Counted from the stretch's first letter, positions 36,065 through 46,721 are shown. The stretch is 64,000 bases of DNA from Ailanthus altissimus (GCA_946807835.1 OX327712.1:19300001-19364000); one strand, 5' to 3'. The notes: a model not told the origin generated them from the sequence alone. A program made the numbers and translations.

Positions 36065-37502
36065 TGATGAACACTTGAAATTACACATTTAATAAGAGTT
36101 TTACATGATTGTTTTGTATTACTAGTGTATTTAATTTTCTTAACTTAAGTATGTTTACAATATTGTACTTAATTATCTTATAACTGTTTTGTGGCAGGTT
36201 CGGTAAAATAGGCATAACTTTCTACCTAAAGATCCAATTGAGGTGATTCTTAATCCTGTGCAGAGCTGACTCAATGGGCTAACATATTGTATTTCACAAA
36301 GCATTGGAAATTCGAGTGTTTAGAGGGTGAAAATTGGCCTAGAACAGAATTGATCTGCAGTACAGGCCCAGTTTGAACAGTTATCAGTATTTGGCCCATA
36401 ACTATAGAAATACGTATCTAATACGTATGAGATCACTCAATTTGGAAAGATAAGAGCCTTATCTACAACTTTTATGTTTTGAGTGACAGCTAATTCGGAT
36501 TACATCAATTCCAAATTGGATAATCAAGTGGGTGCCCAAGTGATAATGAATGCAAATTATTTTGCCACCATTCTTGACTTTCATCAACCAAGTGGTTCCC
36601 TCCAAATTTGTCTCGATTTATCCATGTTTTTCTATAAATAGGTGGCTTGTTTATGCCTAAAGAATGTAATTAGAAAGTTAGAATTTAGTTCAAAATACTT
36701 TTCCTTTGTATCCATTTCCTTGTACTATTATTTCTCTTGTTTACTATTAAGTCATGTTATTTCTTCTTCCATTTCTTTTCTTTTCATTTAGTTTTATTAT
36801 GTCCAAATAATTTTGTTTAAGCTAAGGTGAAAGGGTGAAGCTCTTGGCAAGGTAATAAGATATGTTTAATATTTATTCATGAATTTAATGCTTCATTTTT
36901 AAGTTATGTAAATTTATATATGATGTATTTATTTTGTTTGTAGAATTAATACCATTTCTTCTAAAGTGGTGATTCTTGATTTATTATTGACAAACTTAAT
37001 ACTTAGCACAATAAATTATTGAAACCATTTACAAGTCTTGGTTTATATAACCTTTCTTGTAAAGTGGGAGTCTTAATTTATTGTAGACAAATATAAAGAT
37101 TGGCATAATAAATACTTGAACCCATTTATAAGATTTGGTGTATAATAATTGAAAGAAATAAATACTAATCAATATATAAATGATAATGAACTTTAATTGC
37201 TATATTTTCCGGTTGGAACCTCCTTTGTGTGAGGATTCCAATTGAGTTATAAAAAAATAAAAAGTTAAATATATTCTTACTTCTTATGCCAAGAGTGAAT
37301 CCCCGTAACCTTAGCTTTTTATTTGAATTGGTTAATTGAAATAATATTTACAAACATCTTATACTGCATTAATTATCTTTAAAGTGTTTATAATTTGTAA
37401 TTTTAATTCTACTTCCCTGTGGATCGACCCCGTTCTCATCGGGTTATTTATTACTTCGACAATCCTGCACTTGGGAATAACTTCTATATTCTGGACGTGT
37501 CA
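36065..37502 (+). repeat. 5' LTR (1438 bp)
   Basis: It starts TGATGAACACTTG and ends TGGACGTGTCA. A TATA box (TATAAATA, 36633-36640) sits about 570 bases in. A pair of about 95-bp direct repeats (TTCTAAAGTGGTGATTCTTG and TTCTTGTAAAGTGGGAGTCT types) lies at about 36950-37140. Differences from the 3' LTR that I found: C at 36144 (T at 46801), G at 36722 (A at 47379) and A at 37005 (G at 47662), all transitions. Confidence 0.97.
36633..36640 (+). promoter_or_regulatory. LTR TATA box
   Basis: TATAAATA in the 5' LTR, repeated at 47290-47297 in the 3' LTR. It probably sets the U3/R boundary about 25-35 bases downstream. The 3' copy could drive transcription into the right flank. Confidence 0.6.
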
Positions 37503-37508
37503 AGTTTT

Positions 37509-37526
37509 TGGCGCCGTTGCCGGGGA
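37509..37526 (+). other. Primer binding site, tRNA-Asp type
   Basis: TGGCGCCGTTGCCGGGGA, six bases after the 5' LTR end. This is the sequence used by Athila and Tat elements and is complementary to the 3' end of plant tRNA-Asp. It marks the start of minus-strand DNA synthesis. Confidence 0.93.
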
Positions 37527-37576
37527 GGTAACGTTAATATTTTGTTTTGTTATTGTTTGTTTGTTTATTTTATTTT

Positions 37577-37882
37577 CATGGAAGGCTGAGCCTCCTACTC
37601 GTTATTTATTATTCGTTTTTTTTATTTTTATTTTTATTTTTATTTTTTTCATGGAAGGCCGAGCCTCCTAACGTACTTTATTATTATTCTGTTTTTATTT
37701 TCGCGGAAGGCTGAGCCTCCTACTCTTTATTTCGTTTATTTATTATTTTTTACATTTTATTTTATTTTAGTTTTTTTTTTTTTAATTTTCATGGAAGGCC
37801 GAGCCTCCTAACGTACTTTACTTTATTTATTATTCGCCTTTTATTTTAGCTTTTTATTTTAATGGAAGGCTAAGCCTCCTAC
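37577..37882 (+). repeat. Five near-palindromic repeats in the retrotransposon leader
   Basis: The motif GGAAGGCTGAGCCTCCTA, or its variant GGAAGGCCGAGCCTCCTAAC, occurs at about 37577, 37650, 37702, 37790 and 37862. The spacers are T-rich and the two variants alternate. Each unit is close to its own reverse complement, so each could form a hairpin in genomic RNA. The position, between the primer site and gag, suits a packaging, dimerisation or translation-control signal, but this is inference. Confidence 0.8.
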
Positions 37883-38064
37883 TATTTATTTATTAACTTT
37901 TTATTATATAATTTAACATCACTAATCTAACTTCTAATTATTTATCTTTATTTTGCTTTTAGTTTTACATATTTTATTTACTTGTGTGTAATATTTTATT
38001 TTATTTACCTGTGTTTAATATTTTATTTGTATTATTGTTATTGTATTTTGTTTTGTTTCTTTTT

Positions 38065-41000
38065 ATGAGCGGTTGGTTTCGAGATCCTAATTCTCATCGT
38101 TTAGTAAAAGGTAATTTCAAAACTTCCTTTGATAATTTGTTAAATTCTCCTTCATCTTCTCATTCTTCACCAAGTAACACCATGAGCGAAAATCAAATTG
38201 AGGGACTCATAGACCCAGGGGACAATCAGTCCCAACATAATAACCATAACCGACCTAGGACACTTAGAGACTATATGAACCCTACACGAACCGGTGCACC
38301 ATCTTGCTTAATTTTTCCACCGGATGCAACGCATTTTAATTTTAAGCCAGGCATTATCCAACTTTTACCCACTTTTCATGGCTTAGATGCAGAGAACCCT
38401 TATCTACATCTAAGAGAATTTGAAGAAGTGTGTAACACGTATAATGATCAAAATTGTAGCATGAACACAATTCGACTTAAGCTTTTCCCTTTTTCTTTAA
38501 AAGATAAAGCTAAAACATGGCTACAAAACCTTAGGCCAGGATCCATTTCTTTATGGGACGAGATGCAACAACAATTCCTGAAAAAGTTTTTTCCCTCCCA
38601 TAGAACAAATTCTTTCAAAAGACAAATCACCACTTTTGCCCAAAAATCAGGAGAGACCCTTTACCAATGTTGGGAAAGGTATAAAGAATTACTTAATACC
38701 TGTCCCCATCATGGTTTTGAAACATGGAGAGTAGTCTCAAATTTCTATGAGGGCTTAACACCCCAAGTTAGGCAAATGGTAGAAATGATGTGTAATGGAA
38801 CATTTGAGGAAAAAGACCCAGAAGAGGCAATGAACTATCTTGACTTACTAGCAGAAAATGCTCAAAATTGGGACACTGCTGGTACCTGTGAGGCACCTAG
38901 CAAAAATCAAACCACTACATCTAGTGGGGGTATTTATCATCTTAAGGAAGACCATGACCTTCAAGCCAAATTAGCATCCCTTGCTAGAAAAGTCGAAACC
39001 TTAGAAATGAAAAAGAGTGGTCAAATAAAATATGTTCAAGAAATTGTGTGTCACATTTGTGAAACCCATGATCACCCTACCAATGATTGCCCAACTTTGC
39101 CTGCATTTAGGGAATGTCTCCATGAACAAGCCAATGTTTTAAACACGTTCAAACGGTCAAACAATAACCCATATTCACAAAACTATAATCCTGGATGGCG
39201 AAATCACCCGAATTTTAGTTGGAGGAATGACACTCAAGCACAGGCTTCGCAACCACCTTTCCAACCACACCAAAACTTTCAAAATCATCAAGGTTATGCA
39301 CCATATGTCCCACCTCCTAGGAAAAATCTTGAAGAAACCTTGCATACATTCATTGAAAAACAAGAGTCTGTTAATTCTCAAAATGCTCAAACATTTGCTG
39401 ATTTGAAAGATACTCTTGCTAAATTTGCATCTGCACTGAACATTCATGAGAAAGGAAAATTTCCTTCTCAACCACAGCCAAACCCCAAAGGACAACATAA
39501 CTCAAATGCATGTAGTTCAGGAAGCCAACACATGGATCAAGTTAAAGCAGTTATCACTCTTCGGAGTGGTAAAATTGTTGAAAAAGAAATTCCTGAACCT
39601 CATGAGAGCGATGAATCAATCTCTAAGGGCAAGGAAAGTGTTGAACCTACACTTAATGAAGAAAATACCAAACCTTCACCTCCACCCCCATTTCCTCATG
39701 CATTACGTAATACTAAGAAGATGAATTACAATCCTGAAATTTTTGAAATCTTCAAACAGGTAAAAGTTAATATTCCTTTACTGGATGCTATTAAACAGGT
39801 TCCATCTTATGCAAAATTTTTGAAAGACTTATGCACAGTAAAAAGAAAACTGAATGTGAAAAAGAAAGCATTTTTAGCTGAACAAGTAAGTGCCATTCTT
39901 CAAAACAATAATTCTTTGAAATATAAAGACCCTGGTTGTCCTACAATTTCATGTATTATTGGAAGTCATAAAATTGAACAAGCCTTACTTGATCTTGGTG
40001 CTAGTGTGAATTTATTGCCATATTCAGTTTATCAGCAGCTCAATCTCGGGGAGTTAAAATCAACATCTGTAACTCTTTTACTTGCTGATAGATCAATAAA
40101 AGTACCAAGAGGGACAGTGGAGGATGTCTTAGTTCAAGTTGATAAATTCATATATCCTGTGGATTTTATCGTCTTGGACACAGAACCTGTCAAAGGATGT
40201 AATCCGATACCTGTTATTTTAGGTCGTCCATTTTTAGCAACTTCTAACGCTTTGATTAATTGCAGGAATGGAGTAATGAAGCTTTCATTTGGAAACATGA
40301 CACTTAAACTCAATGTTTTTAATATGTGTAAGCAACCATATGAAGAGGAGGATGAAAGTGAAGAAGGTGACATGATTGAAACGATTGTGGAGGATCATAT
40401 TCAAAAAGGGAGTTCTACCGATCCCTTAGAAATGTGTTTAATAAATTCATTTGAGTCAAATATACAATTAGATCCTGAAATCTCTGACATATGTTCTTTA
40501 CTTGACTATGCACAGGTGATTGAAAATAAAAGATGGAAACTAAAGTTTGAAGAATTGGGAGAAAATGAGGATAAAAAAAACGAAATTTTAAAGTTGGAGT
40601 TAAAACCTCTGCCTGAAGGACTGAAATATGCATTTCTTGGAGAGAAACAAACTTACCCAGTGGTAATCGCTTCTACACTCACAAGTGAACAAGAAGATAA
40701 GTTGATTGAATTATTGAAAATGCATAAAAATGCAATTGGGTGGACTTTAAAAGACATAAATGGTATTAATCCTTTGATTTGCACACATAGAATACACCTA
40801 GAGGATAATGCCAAAACTTCCCAACAACCTCAAAGGAGATTAAATCCACATATGAAAGAGGTAGTGAGAGCTGAAGTTCTCAAATTACTTGAAGTAGGAA
40901 TTATCTATCCGATCTCAGATAGTAAGTGGGTAAGTCCTACTCAGGTAGTACCAAAAAAATCTGGAATCACAGTCATTGAAAATGAAAAAGGTGAGTTAAT

Positions 41001-43497
41001 ACCAACTCGAGTCTCATCTAGTTGGAGGATGTGCATAGATTATAGAAAATTGAACTTGGCCACTAGAAAAGACCATTTTCCTTTACCATTCCTTGATCAG
41101 ATTATAGAAAGAGTAGCAGGACATCCCTACTATTGCTTTCTAGATGGTTACTCTGGCTATTATCAAATTCCTATAGCACTAGAAGACCAAGAAAAGACTA
41201 CATTCACATGTCCTTTTGGAACCTTTGCTTTTAGAAGAATGCCCTTTGGACTTTGTAATGCCCCAGCAACATTTCAGAGATGTATGTTAAGCATTTTTAG
41301 TGACATGATTGAGCATTATTTAGAAGTTTTCATGGATGATTTAACTGTGTTTGGAAATTCTTTTGATAATTGTCTTGAAAACTTAGAAAATGTCTTAAAA
41401 AGATGTGAAGAAAAGAGTCTTGTATTGAACTGGGAAAAATGTCACTACATGGTTACTTCTGGAATTGTTTTGGGACATATAGTATCTTCTAAAGGAATTG
41501 AAGTGGATAAGGCAAAAGTCGAACTCATTACACATTTGCCTCCACCAAAAACAGTCAGAGAAGTCCGATCCTTTTTAGGACATGCTGGATTCTATAGGAG
41601 GTTCATAAAAAACTTTAGTGCTATATCTAAACCTCTTTGTAACCTCTTAGCAAAAGATGTATCATTTAAGTGGACTCAAGAGTGTCAAAATTCATTTGAA
41701 AAATTAATCGGCCTCTTAACATCTGCTCCTATCATACAATCTCCTGACTGGTCTTTACCTTTTGAGCTCATGTGTGATGCTAGTGACTACGCTGTTGGTG
41801 CTGTATTAGGACAAAGAAAGGAAGGTAAATCCTATGTAATTTATTACGCGAGTAGAACTTTAAACAGTGCACAAATGAATTACACAACAACTGAAAAAGA
41901 ACTACTTGCTGTAATATTTGCATTAGACAAATTTCGTTCTTACTTAATTGGTTCTTCAACTATTGTATTTACTGACCATGCTGCTGTAAGGTACTTAATG
42001 TCAAAACAAGATGCAAAACCAAGACTGATTCGATGGATTCTATTGCTTCAAGAATTTATTATCACTATCAAGGATAAGAAGGGAGCTGAAAATGTTGTTG
42101 CAGATCACTTATCAAGACTCACACCAGATTCATCAACAGAAATAACACCTATTAATGATTCTTTTCCCGATGAATTTTTATTTTCTACTGTTACAATGCC
42201 CTGGTATGCTAATATTGTTAATTTTCTTGTAACAGGAGAAATGCCACCTCAATGGAATGCTCAAGACAAAAGAAAATTTTTAACGGAGGTGAAAAAGTTT
42301 TATTGGGATGATCCTTATCTCTTTAAATATTGTCGTGATCAAATATTTCGAAGATGCATACCCGACAATGAGGTAAATAAAGTTATTGAATTTTGTCATT
42401 CTGAAGCATGTGGGGGACATTTCTCATCAAAGAAAACAGCTGCAAAAATCTTACAGTGTGGATTTTATTGGCCCACTTTATTTAAAGATACACATGCATT
42501 TTGTGTAACTTGTGAAAATTGTCAAAAGTTGGGATCAATTTCAAAACGAAACATGATGCCTTTGAACCCCATTCTTGTTATTGAAATCTTTGATTGTTGG
42601 GGGATAGATTTCATGGGACCATTTCCGTTATCATTTGGATTTACGTATATCTTAGTTGCAGTAGATTATGTCTCAAAATGGATTGAGGCTATTCCATGTC
42701 GACATAATGACCATAAAACAGTCATGAAATTTTTGAAAGAAAATATCTTAAGTCGATTTGGAATCCCTCGAGCCATTATAAGTGATGGGGGTAAGCATTT
42801 TTGTAATAGACCATTTGAAACATTAATGAAAAAATATGGTATTACTCATAAAGTTGCCACCCCTTATCATCCTCAGACAAGTGGACAAGTTGAATTAGCA
42901 AATAGGGAGATAAAACAAATTTTAGAAAAAACTGTAAACCCAAATCGCAAAGATTGGTCTTTAAGACTAAATGATGCACTGTGGGCTTATAGAACTGCTT
43001 TTAAAACTTCATTGGGTATGTCTCCCTATAGGATAGTTTATGGAAAACCTTGTCACTTACCTGTGGAACTTGAGCATAAAGCCTACTGGGCTATTAAAAC
43101 TTTCAATGAAAATCTTGATTCTGCTGGACACATACGTAAATTACAAATAAATGAACTTGAAGAATTGAGAAATGATGCATATGAGAATTCAAAAATTCAT
43201 AAAGCTAAAATTAAAGCCTTTCATGATAAAAAAATTCAGAGAAAAACATTTGACACTGGTCAGAAGGTTTTGCTTTATAATTCTCGACTTCACATATTCC
43301 CTGGAAAATTAAGATCAAGATGGAGTGGCCCTTTTATTGTGAAACATGTGTACCCTTATGGAACAATTGACATTGAAAATCCTAGAAATGGGAATGTGTT
43401 TAAGGTAAATGGGCAAAGACTCAAGCCGTTTCTAGAAAACCAAGTTTTTCATGAAGAATTTACGTTCCTGTCGGATCCTTGTTACAAGACTAATTAA
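38065..43497 (+). CDS. Gag-Pol polyprotein (Athila-type retrotransposon)
   Basis: One open frame of 1810 codons that makes the capsid and replication enzymes. From the ATG at 38065 the order is: gag domain (about 70-300), CCHC zinc knuckle [14 protein letters not shown] (329-342), aspartic protease with DLGAS at 643, reverse transcriptase with [10 protein letters not shown] (FMDD at 1089-1092), RNase H with [10 protein letters not shown] (Asp1238), then integrase. Integrase has a zinc-binding start (CHSEACGGH at 1444, then CVTCENC) and a catalytic triad Asp1515, Asp1574, Glu1610 with the usual 35-residue D-E gap. No chromodomain was seen. No stops or frameshifts interrupt it. The frame is open 27 codons upstream of 38065, but that part is hydrophobic and low-complexity, so the later ATG ([10 protein letters not shown]) is preferred. 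Confidence 0.96.
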   Translation: MSGWFRDPNSHRLVKGNFKTSFDNLLNSPSSSHSSPSNTMSENQIEGLIDPGDNQSQHNNHNRPRTLRDYMNPTRTGAPSCLIFPPDATHFNFKPGIIQLLPTFHGLDAENPYLHLREFEEVCNTYNDQNCSMNTIRLKLFPFSLKDKAKTWLQNLRPGSISLWDEMQQQFLKKFFPSHRTNSFKRQITTFAQKSGETLYQCWERYKELLNTCPHHGFETWRVVSNFYEGLTPQVRQMVEMMCNGTFEEKDPEEAMNYLDLLAENAQNWDTAGTCEAPSKNQTTTSSGGIYHLKEDHDLQAKLASLARKVETLEMKKSGQIKYVQEIVCHICETHDHPTNDCPTLPAFRECLHEQANVLNTFKRSNNNPYSQNYNPGWRNHPNFSWRNDTQAQASQPPFQPHQNFQNHQGYAPYVPPPRKNLEETLHTFIEKQESVNSQNAQTFADLKDTLAKFASALNIHEKGKFPSQPQPNPKGQHNSNACSSGSQHMDQVKAVITLRSGKIVEKEIPEPHESDESISKGKESVEPTLNEENTKPSPPPPFPHALRNTKKMNYNPEIFEIFKQVKVNIPLLDAIKQVPSYAKFLKDLCTVKRKLNVKKKAFLAEQVSAILQNNNSLKYKDPGCPTISCIIGSHKIEQALLDLGASVNLLPYSVYQQLNLGELKSTSVTLLLADRSIKVPRGTVEDVLVQVDKFIYPVDFIVLDTEPVKGCNPIPVILGRPFLATSNALINCRNGVMKLSFGNMTLKLNVFNMCKQPYEEEDESEEGDMIETIVEDHIQKGSSTDPLEMCLINSFESNIQLDPEISDICSLLDYAQVIENKRWKLKFEELGENEDKKNEILKLELKPLPEGLKYAFLGEKQTYPVVIASTLTSEQEDKLIELLKMHKNAIGWTLKDINGINPLICTHRIHLEDNAKTSQQPQRRLNPHMKEVVRAEVLKLLEVGIIYPISDSKWVSPTQVVPKKSGITVIENEKGELIPTRVSSSWRMCIDYRKLNLATRKDHFPLPFLDQIIERVAGHPYYCFLDGYSGYYQIPIALEDQEKTTFTCPFGTFAFRRMPFGLCNAPATFQRCMLSIFSDMIEHYLEVFMDDLTVFGNSFDNCLENLENVLKRCEEKSLVLNWEKCHYMVTSGIVLGHIVSSKGIEVDKAKVELITHLPPPKTVREVRSFLGHAGFYRRFIKNFSAISKPLCNLLAKDVSFKWTQECQNSFEKLIGLLTSAPIIQSPDWSLPFELMCDASDYAVGAVLGQRKEGKSYVIYYASRTLNSAQMNYTTTEKELLAVIFALDKFRSYLIGSSTIVFTDHAAVRYLMSKQDAKPRLIRWILLLQEFIITIKDKKGAENVVADHLSRLTPDSSTEITPINDSFPDEFLFSTVTMPWYANIVNFLVTGEMPPQWNAQDKRKFLTEVKKFYWDDPYLFKYCRDQIFRRCIPDNEVNKVIEFCHSEACGGHFSSKKTAAKILQCGFYWPTLFKDTHAFCVTCENCQKLGSISKRNMMPLNPILVIEIFDCWGIDFMGPFPLSFGFTYILVAVDYVSKWIEAIPCRHNDHKTVMKFLKENILSRFGIPRAIISDGGKHFCNRPFETLMKKYGITHKVATPYHPQTSGQVELANREIKQILEKTVNPNRKDWSLRLNDALWAYRTAFKTSLGMSPYRIVYGKPCHLPVELEHKAYWAIKTFNENLDSAGHIRKLQINELEELRNDAYENSKIHKAKIKAFHDKKIQRKTFDTGQKVLLYNSRLHIFPGKLRSRWSGPFIVKHVYPYGTIDIENPRNGNVFKVNGQRLKPFLENQVFHEEFTFLSDPCYKTN

Positions 43498-43552
43498 TCT
43501 TTTTTTTATATATTTACATATTTATATATATTTATTCTTCTTCTAACATTTT

Positions 43553-43569
43553 TTTTTTTTACTTGCAGG
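43553..43569 (+). promoter_or_regulatory. Probable splice acceptor after pol
   Basis: Just after the pol stop codon a long T run leads to ACTTGCAG|GT (AG at 43567-43568). It has the form of a strong plant 3' splice site. Splicing from the leader to here would make an RNA in which the Cys-rich frame at 43717 is the first long frame. A similar site (ATTTTGTTGCAG) lies downstream of LOG at about 45380-45392. Inference from sequence only. Confidence 0.45.
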
Positions 43570-43716
43570 TTAATTTAGTAGTTTTGTTAAAGTTTTGTTT
43601 TGCACCCCGGTTAAGTGGCGGATAACGGTACTCCGTGATATTTCAAATCGGTTTTGTCAGTTTCCCATAATTACTGATATCTTCTCTTCTTCCCCCTTTT
43701 CTTAAAAAAAAAAAAA

Positions 43717-44265
43717 ATGGATGACATTCTAAAAAATTTGAAAAAGCGTTTTCCCTCATTGCCTCAAAATTCCTTGAAGAAAATTTACCAAGCAAGATGT
43801 GAAAGATTGAGGTTATTAATGATTATGAATATACCTGTTGATTTACGTTGGTTAATTGAAGCCAAAGTTAGGTTGACAGGTGAATTTTCAGACTCATTAA
43901 TTTCCTACATGCCTGGCTTAGGTAAAAGCTCTTTTTCAAAAAAACGAAGAGCAAAACGATTAAATGTTTGTTACAAGTGTGCACGCACGACTTGCAACAC
44001 ACGTTGCCGCACTTTAGGAATGGTGTCTGTAAATCGTGAAGATAAAATTAGGTTCATTAAGGATGGCCTGAGTAAGGAGTCTTTAGATAATATCTTATCG
44101 ACTCTTGAGACGCATCCTAGTGGATATGTGCATATTGCAATTCATGAATTATGGGACATATTCCTAAAAGAACATGAGCGGTACAGTCTCGGGAATCTGA
44201 CTTTAAAAGACCCTGTTTGCCAATTTATAAGAAAATTGGATGGGAAGCCTATCCCCGACCCATAG
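43717..44265 (+). CDS. Small basic Cys-rich protein of the retrotransposon, unknown function
   Basis: Intact frame of 182 codons between pol and LOG; the ATG follows a 14-A run. I do not recognise a closed family. The N-terminal half is helical-looking and Lys/Leu-rich. A basic cluster KKRRAKR (75-81), a likely nuclear or RNA-binding signal, runs into a Cys cluster CYKCARTTCNTRC (Cys85, 88, 93, 97; C-x2-C-x4-C-x3-C), a probable zinc site. The rest includes FIKDGLSKESLDNIL and a Trp/Asp-rich end. The arrangement GLGKSSFSKKRRAKR followed by paired Cys resembles the Cys-rich nucleic-acid-binding, silencing-suppressor type proteins of some plant RNA viruses. The resemblance is short and could be convergent. 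It is not an env-like protein, having no membrane segment. Decayed copies of part of it lie downstream of LOG. Confidence 0.75.
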   Translation: MDDILKNLKKRFPSLPQNSLKKIYQARCERLRLLMIMNIPVDLRWLIEAKVRLTGEFSDSLISYMPGLGKSSFSKKRRAKRLNVCYKCARTTCNTRCRTLGMVSVNREDKIRFIKDGLSKESLDNILSTLETHPSGYVHIAIHELWDIFLKEHERYSLGNLTLKDPVCQFIRKLDGKPIPDP

Positions 44266-44549
44266 AGGGCGTTTAAGCCGTTACTGGACGTAAAATCAGA
44301 GGAAGATGTGAGCCACAATCACAACTACTTGTATATATTTACTATAGCTGTTATTTTTAAATGTTTCATTTCAAACTCAAATGTCTTTTCAATAATCAAC
44401 CACCTATAATCCTTTTTGAAAATTTTGCATTTTAAGCCGACAACCCATGTGACTTTTCCAGCTAACAAATTGAAAATTGGTAAAAGGTATTGAATCTTGT
44501 ACTTCAAGCCAATAGCCATGTGATTTAACTTTGCAATACCTTTTGGCTC

Positions 44550-44557
44550 TATAAATA
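44550..44557 (+). promoter_or_regulatory. TATA box upstream of the retrotransposon LOG frame
   Basis: TATAAATA lies 73 bases before the LOG start codon, followed by an A/C/T-rich leader that includes ACAAACTCAAAATCATTC. That is a normal plant promoter-to-start layout. It suggests LOG may have its own transcript in addition to any spliced retrotransposon RNA. Evidence is positional only. Confidence 0.5.
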
Positions 44558-44622
44558 CATTGCATTATTTCTGCATCTTTGTACAAACTCAAAATCATTC
44601 AAGAGAGAGGGTGAGTGTAATC

Positions 44623-45273
44623 ATGGAAGGATCATCAACTCGTAAATTCACAAAAATTTGTGTCTTTTGTGGATCCAGCCCTGGAAAAACTAGTGAGTTT
44701 ATAGAAGCAGCAGAAACCCTTGGTAAGATGTTAGCTGAGCGCAATATTCATTTAGTATATGGGGGAGGTAGTCTTGGATTAATGGGACGTGTGGCAACCG
44801 CTGCACAAAATAATGGCAGTCGAGTTTTGGGTATCATACCAAAAGCTCTAACTGTTGGAGACATTGTAGGAAAAACAATTGGGGATGAGTTACAGGTATC
44901 ATCAATGCATGAACGAATTTCTTTTATGCTTCGTAATGCTGATGCCTTCATAGCTCTACCTGGAGGTTTCGGAACATTGGAGGAAATTTTTCAAATTGTC
45001 TCATGGGCACAATTGCAAATCCATAAAAAACCCATTGGTTTGTTAAACGTTGATGGTTTTTATAATGGGTTGTTATCTTTTCTTGACTATGCGGTGGAAA
45101 AACAATTCGTCTCATCTGCAGCACGACAGATCCTCATTTCTGCTTCAACTGTTGATCAGTTACTCGATGAACTACAAGCTTTTACACCTCTATCTGATCC
45201 AACAATGAGTCAGATAGATTGGTATACTGATAACAGTGAAAAGAAACGCAGGATAGATTTGACGCTTCGTTTG
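44623..45273 (+). CDS. LOG: LOG-type cytokinin riboside 5'-monophosphate phosphoribohydrolase carried by the retrotransposon
   Basis: LOG enzymes release free, active cytokinin bases from their nucleotides in one step. The frame is intact, intronless and 217 aa long, close to the usual plant LOG length; the stop follows at 45274. Family motifs run in order: KICVFCGSSPG (11-21), VYGGGSLGLMG (45-55, nucleotide-binding), VLGIIPKAL, MHER with the conserved Arg98, DAFIALPGGFGTLEE (107-121, with catalytic Glu121), then WAQLQIHKKPIGLLNVDGFY and an ISAST-type end. The residue after Arg98, usually Lys in plant LOGs, is Ile here. Plant LOG genes normally have several introns, so this copy was probably taken up through RNA. 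It lies inside the LTRs, same strand as pol. An in-frame ATG at 44560 lies at the TATA box and is unlikely. Product identity is very secure; activity is inferred. Confidence 0.95.
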
Positions 45274-45276
45274 TAG

Positions 45277-46710
45277 CCTATCTATTTCTATGTATTTTTA
45301 AGCTTTTTTGTGTGGCTTGTTTTTTTTTTTTTTTTTTGTCTGGCTTGTTTTATTTTTTTTTTGTTTGTGTGGCTTGTTTTATTTTGTTGCAGGTTTAATT
45401 TTCAATAAAAGATGTTTCAGGTGATATCTTCTATATTTTACTCTTTCTATATTTTGACATTGAGGACAATGTCTCAATCTGGTTGGGGGGAGGATAGTTG
45501 ATATATAATGTTAGTGTTAATTATTTTATTTTGTTGTTGTTATCACTTTGTTATGTAAAAAAAAATATCATGAATGGCGTGAGTAAAATGTTCATTTATG
45601 TATTCTTGAGACGCATTCTAGTTCTAGAATGGCAGAGTAAAGAGTACATTATAAACTTTTGAAACACATTCTAATTGGTTTATTTTTAATGCATTTTATG
45701 TATAATTGTTTGTTGCTTAAGTTTTTGGTAACTCTTGCGTAAATAAATTTGTTTTATTATCGATGTATGATTTCAAAATTGTTTAGTTTAAATCACTTTC
45801 TCTATTTAGGTTACTAAAGAATAACTTCTGAAATTATTTCTTGAGAACAATACTAAGCCTTGTGGTAAGATGGATGATTCAATATATATAGCCAAGAGAA
45901 TTTCCATGTTTAAGTATACATATTATTTTCTAAACTCACATATCTTTTGTGAGTGAGTGGAGAGGTTTGAGATAACAGCTTACGAACTTTCATTGATCCT
46001 TTGAAATGGTTAATTTTTATTTGGAATGACATTATTTGGGATGATGAATGATTTGGTTGCTTAGCTGAAGGATAAAAAAAAAAAAAAATTAGAAAAGTAT
46101 TATGGTGATAAATTGCTCTTATGTTATAATGATTCCTTATGTCTTTCAAAAAAAAAAAAAAAGTAAAAAAATTTTAAAAAAAAAAAAAAAAAGAAGTCAA
46201 TTCAGTTCAATAAAGTCTTCATTCAATTTTAGAAGACTAAAGTCATTAGGAAGCAATCTTATCACCGAATTCTATATTCGTAAGATTCGCATTAAATAAT
46301 TAAAGTCTTGAAGCTGGCATTTGACAATAATGGTTTGACTCTAAATATTTGATTTTCCTATCTTTGGATCAATGTTAGTTTGTCTGTCTGTCCTTAAATG
46401 TAACTTTTTCTTGAGCGATTATCTGTTTTCCAACTCCATGAGTGAAATCCTAAGTCATTAAACAAATTATTTACCTGTAAGGATATGGAGTTGAGGCTTT
46501 TACTTGGAACATTTTTAAGGCTATATATGTTGTGGTTTGTGGTAAGAAGGCTTTGGCTTAATTCACACACACACAAAAATATTTTTGGAAGTTATGATTG
46601 AAATAACCTTTATAGCGATTGTGATTTTAAAACTGACGTTTTGTTTGAAATACTTAGGTAGTGTTCAAATTTTATTTATGCTCGAATTGCTAGGGACTAG
46701 CAATAAGCCA
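45277..46710 (+). other. Non-coding 3' region of the retrotransposon
   Basis: 1.4 kb with no intact gene. It starts with three copies of a TTTGTGTGGCTTGTTTT-like unit (about 45307-45380), then a splice-acceptor-like site and an AATAAA at 45403-45408. CATTGAGGACAATGTCTCAA and a GGTTGGGGGGAGG polypurine stretch (45481-45493) follow, a pair of words often found after pol in Athila-like elements. Two decayed pieces of the Cys-rich gene lie at 45574-45680. The remainder is A+T-rich. Confidence 0.6.
45574..45680 (+). pseudogene. Two decayed copies of part of the Cys-rich gene
   Basis: AATGGCGTGAGTAAAATG followed by CTTGAGACGCATTCTAGT (45574-45622) matches GATGGCCTGAGTAAGGAG and CTTGAGACGCATCCTAGT of the Cys-rich gene (about 44063-44122). 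A shorter, weaker second copy follows at about 45636-45680 (GAGTAAAGAGT, then TTTTGAAACACATTCTAATT). LOG thus has sequence from the Cys-rich gene on both sides. Confidence 0.6.
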
Positions 46711-46721
46711 GTTGGGGGGTG
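46711..46721 (+). other. Polypurine tract
   Basis: GTTGGGGGGTG directly abuts the 3' LTR (TGATGAAC at 46722) and should prime plus-strand DNA synthesis. A G-rich twin lies at 45481-45493. Confidence 0.8.

Noticed and set aside
44623..45273. LOG as an ordinary host gene next to a transposon
   Set aside because: It lies between pol and the 3' LTR, inside one pair of near-identical LTRs with matching target duplications, on the sense strand, and lacks introns.
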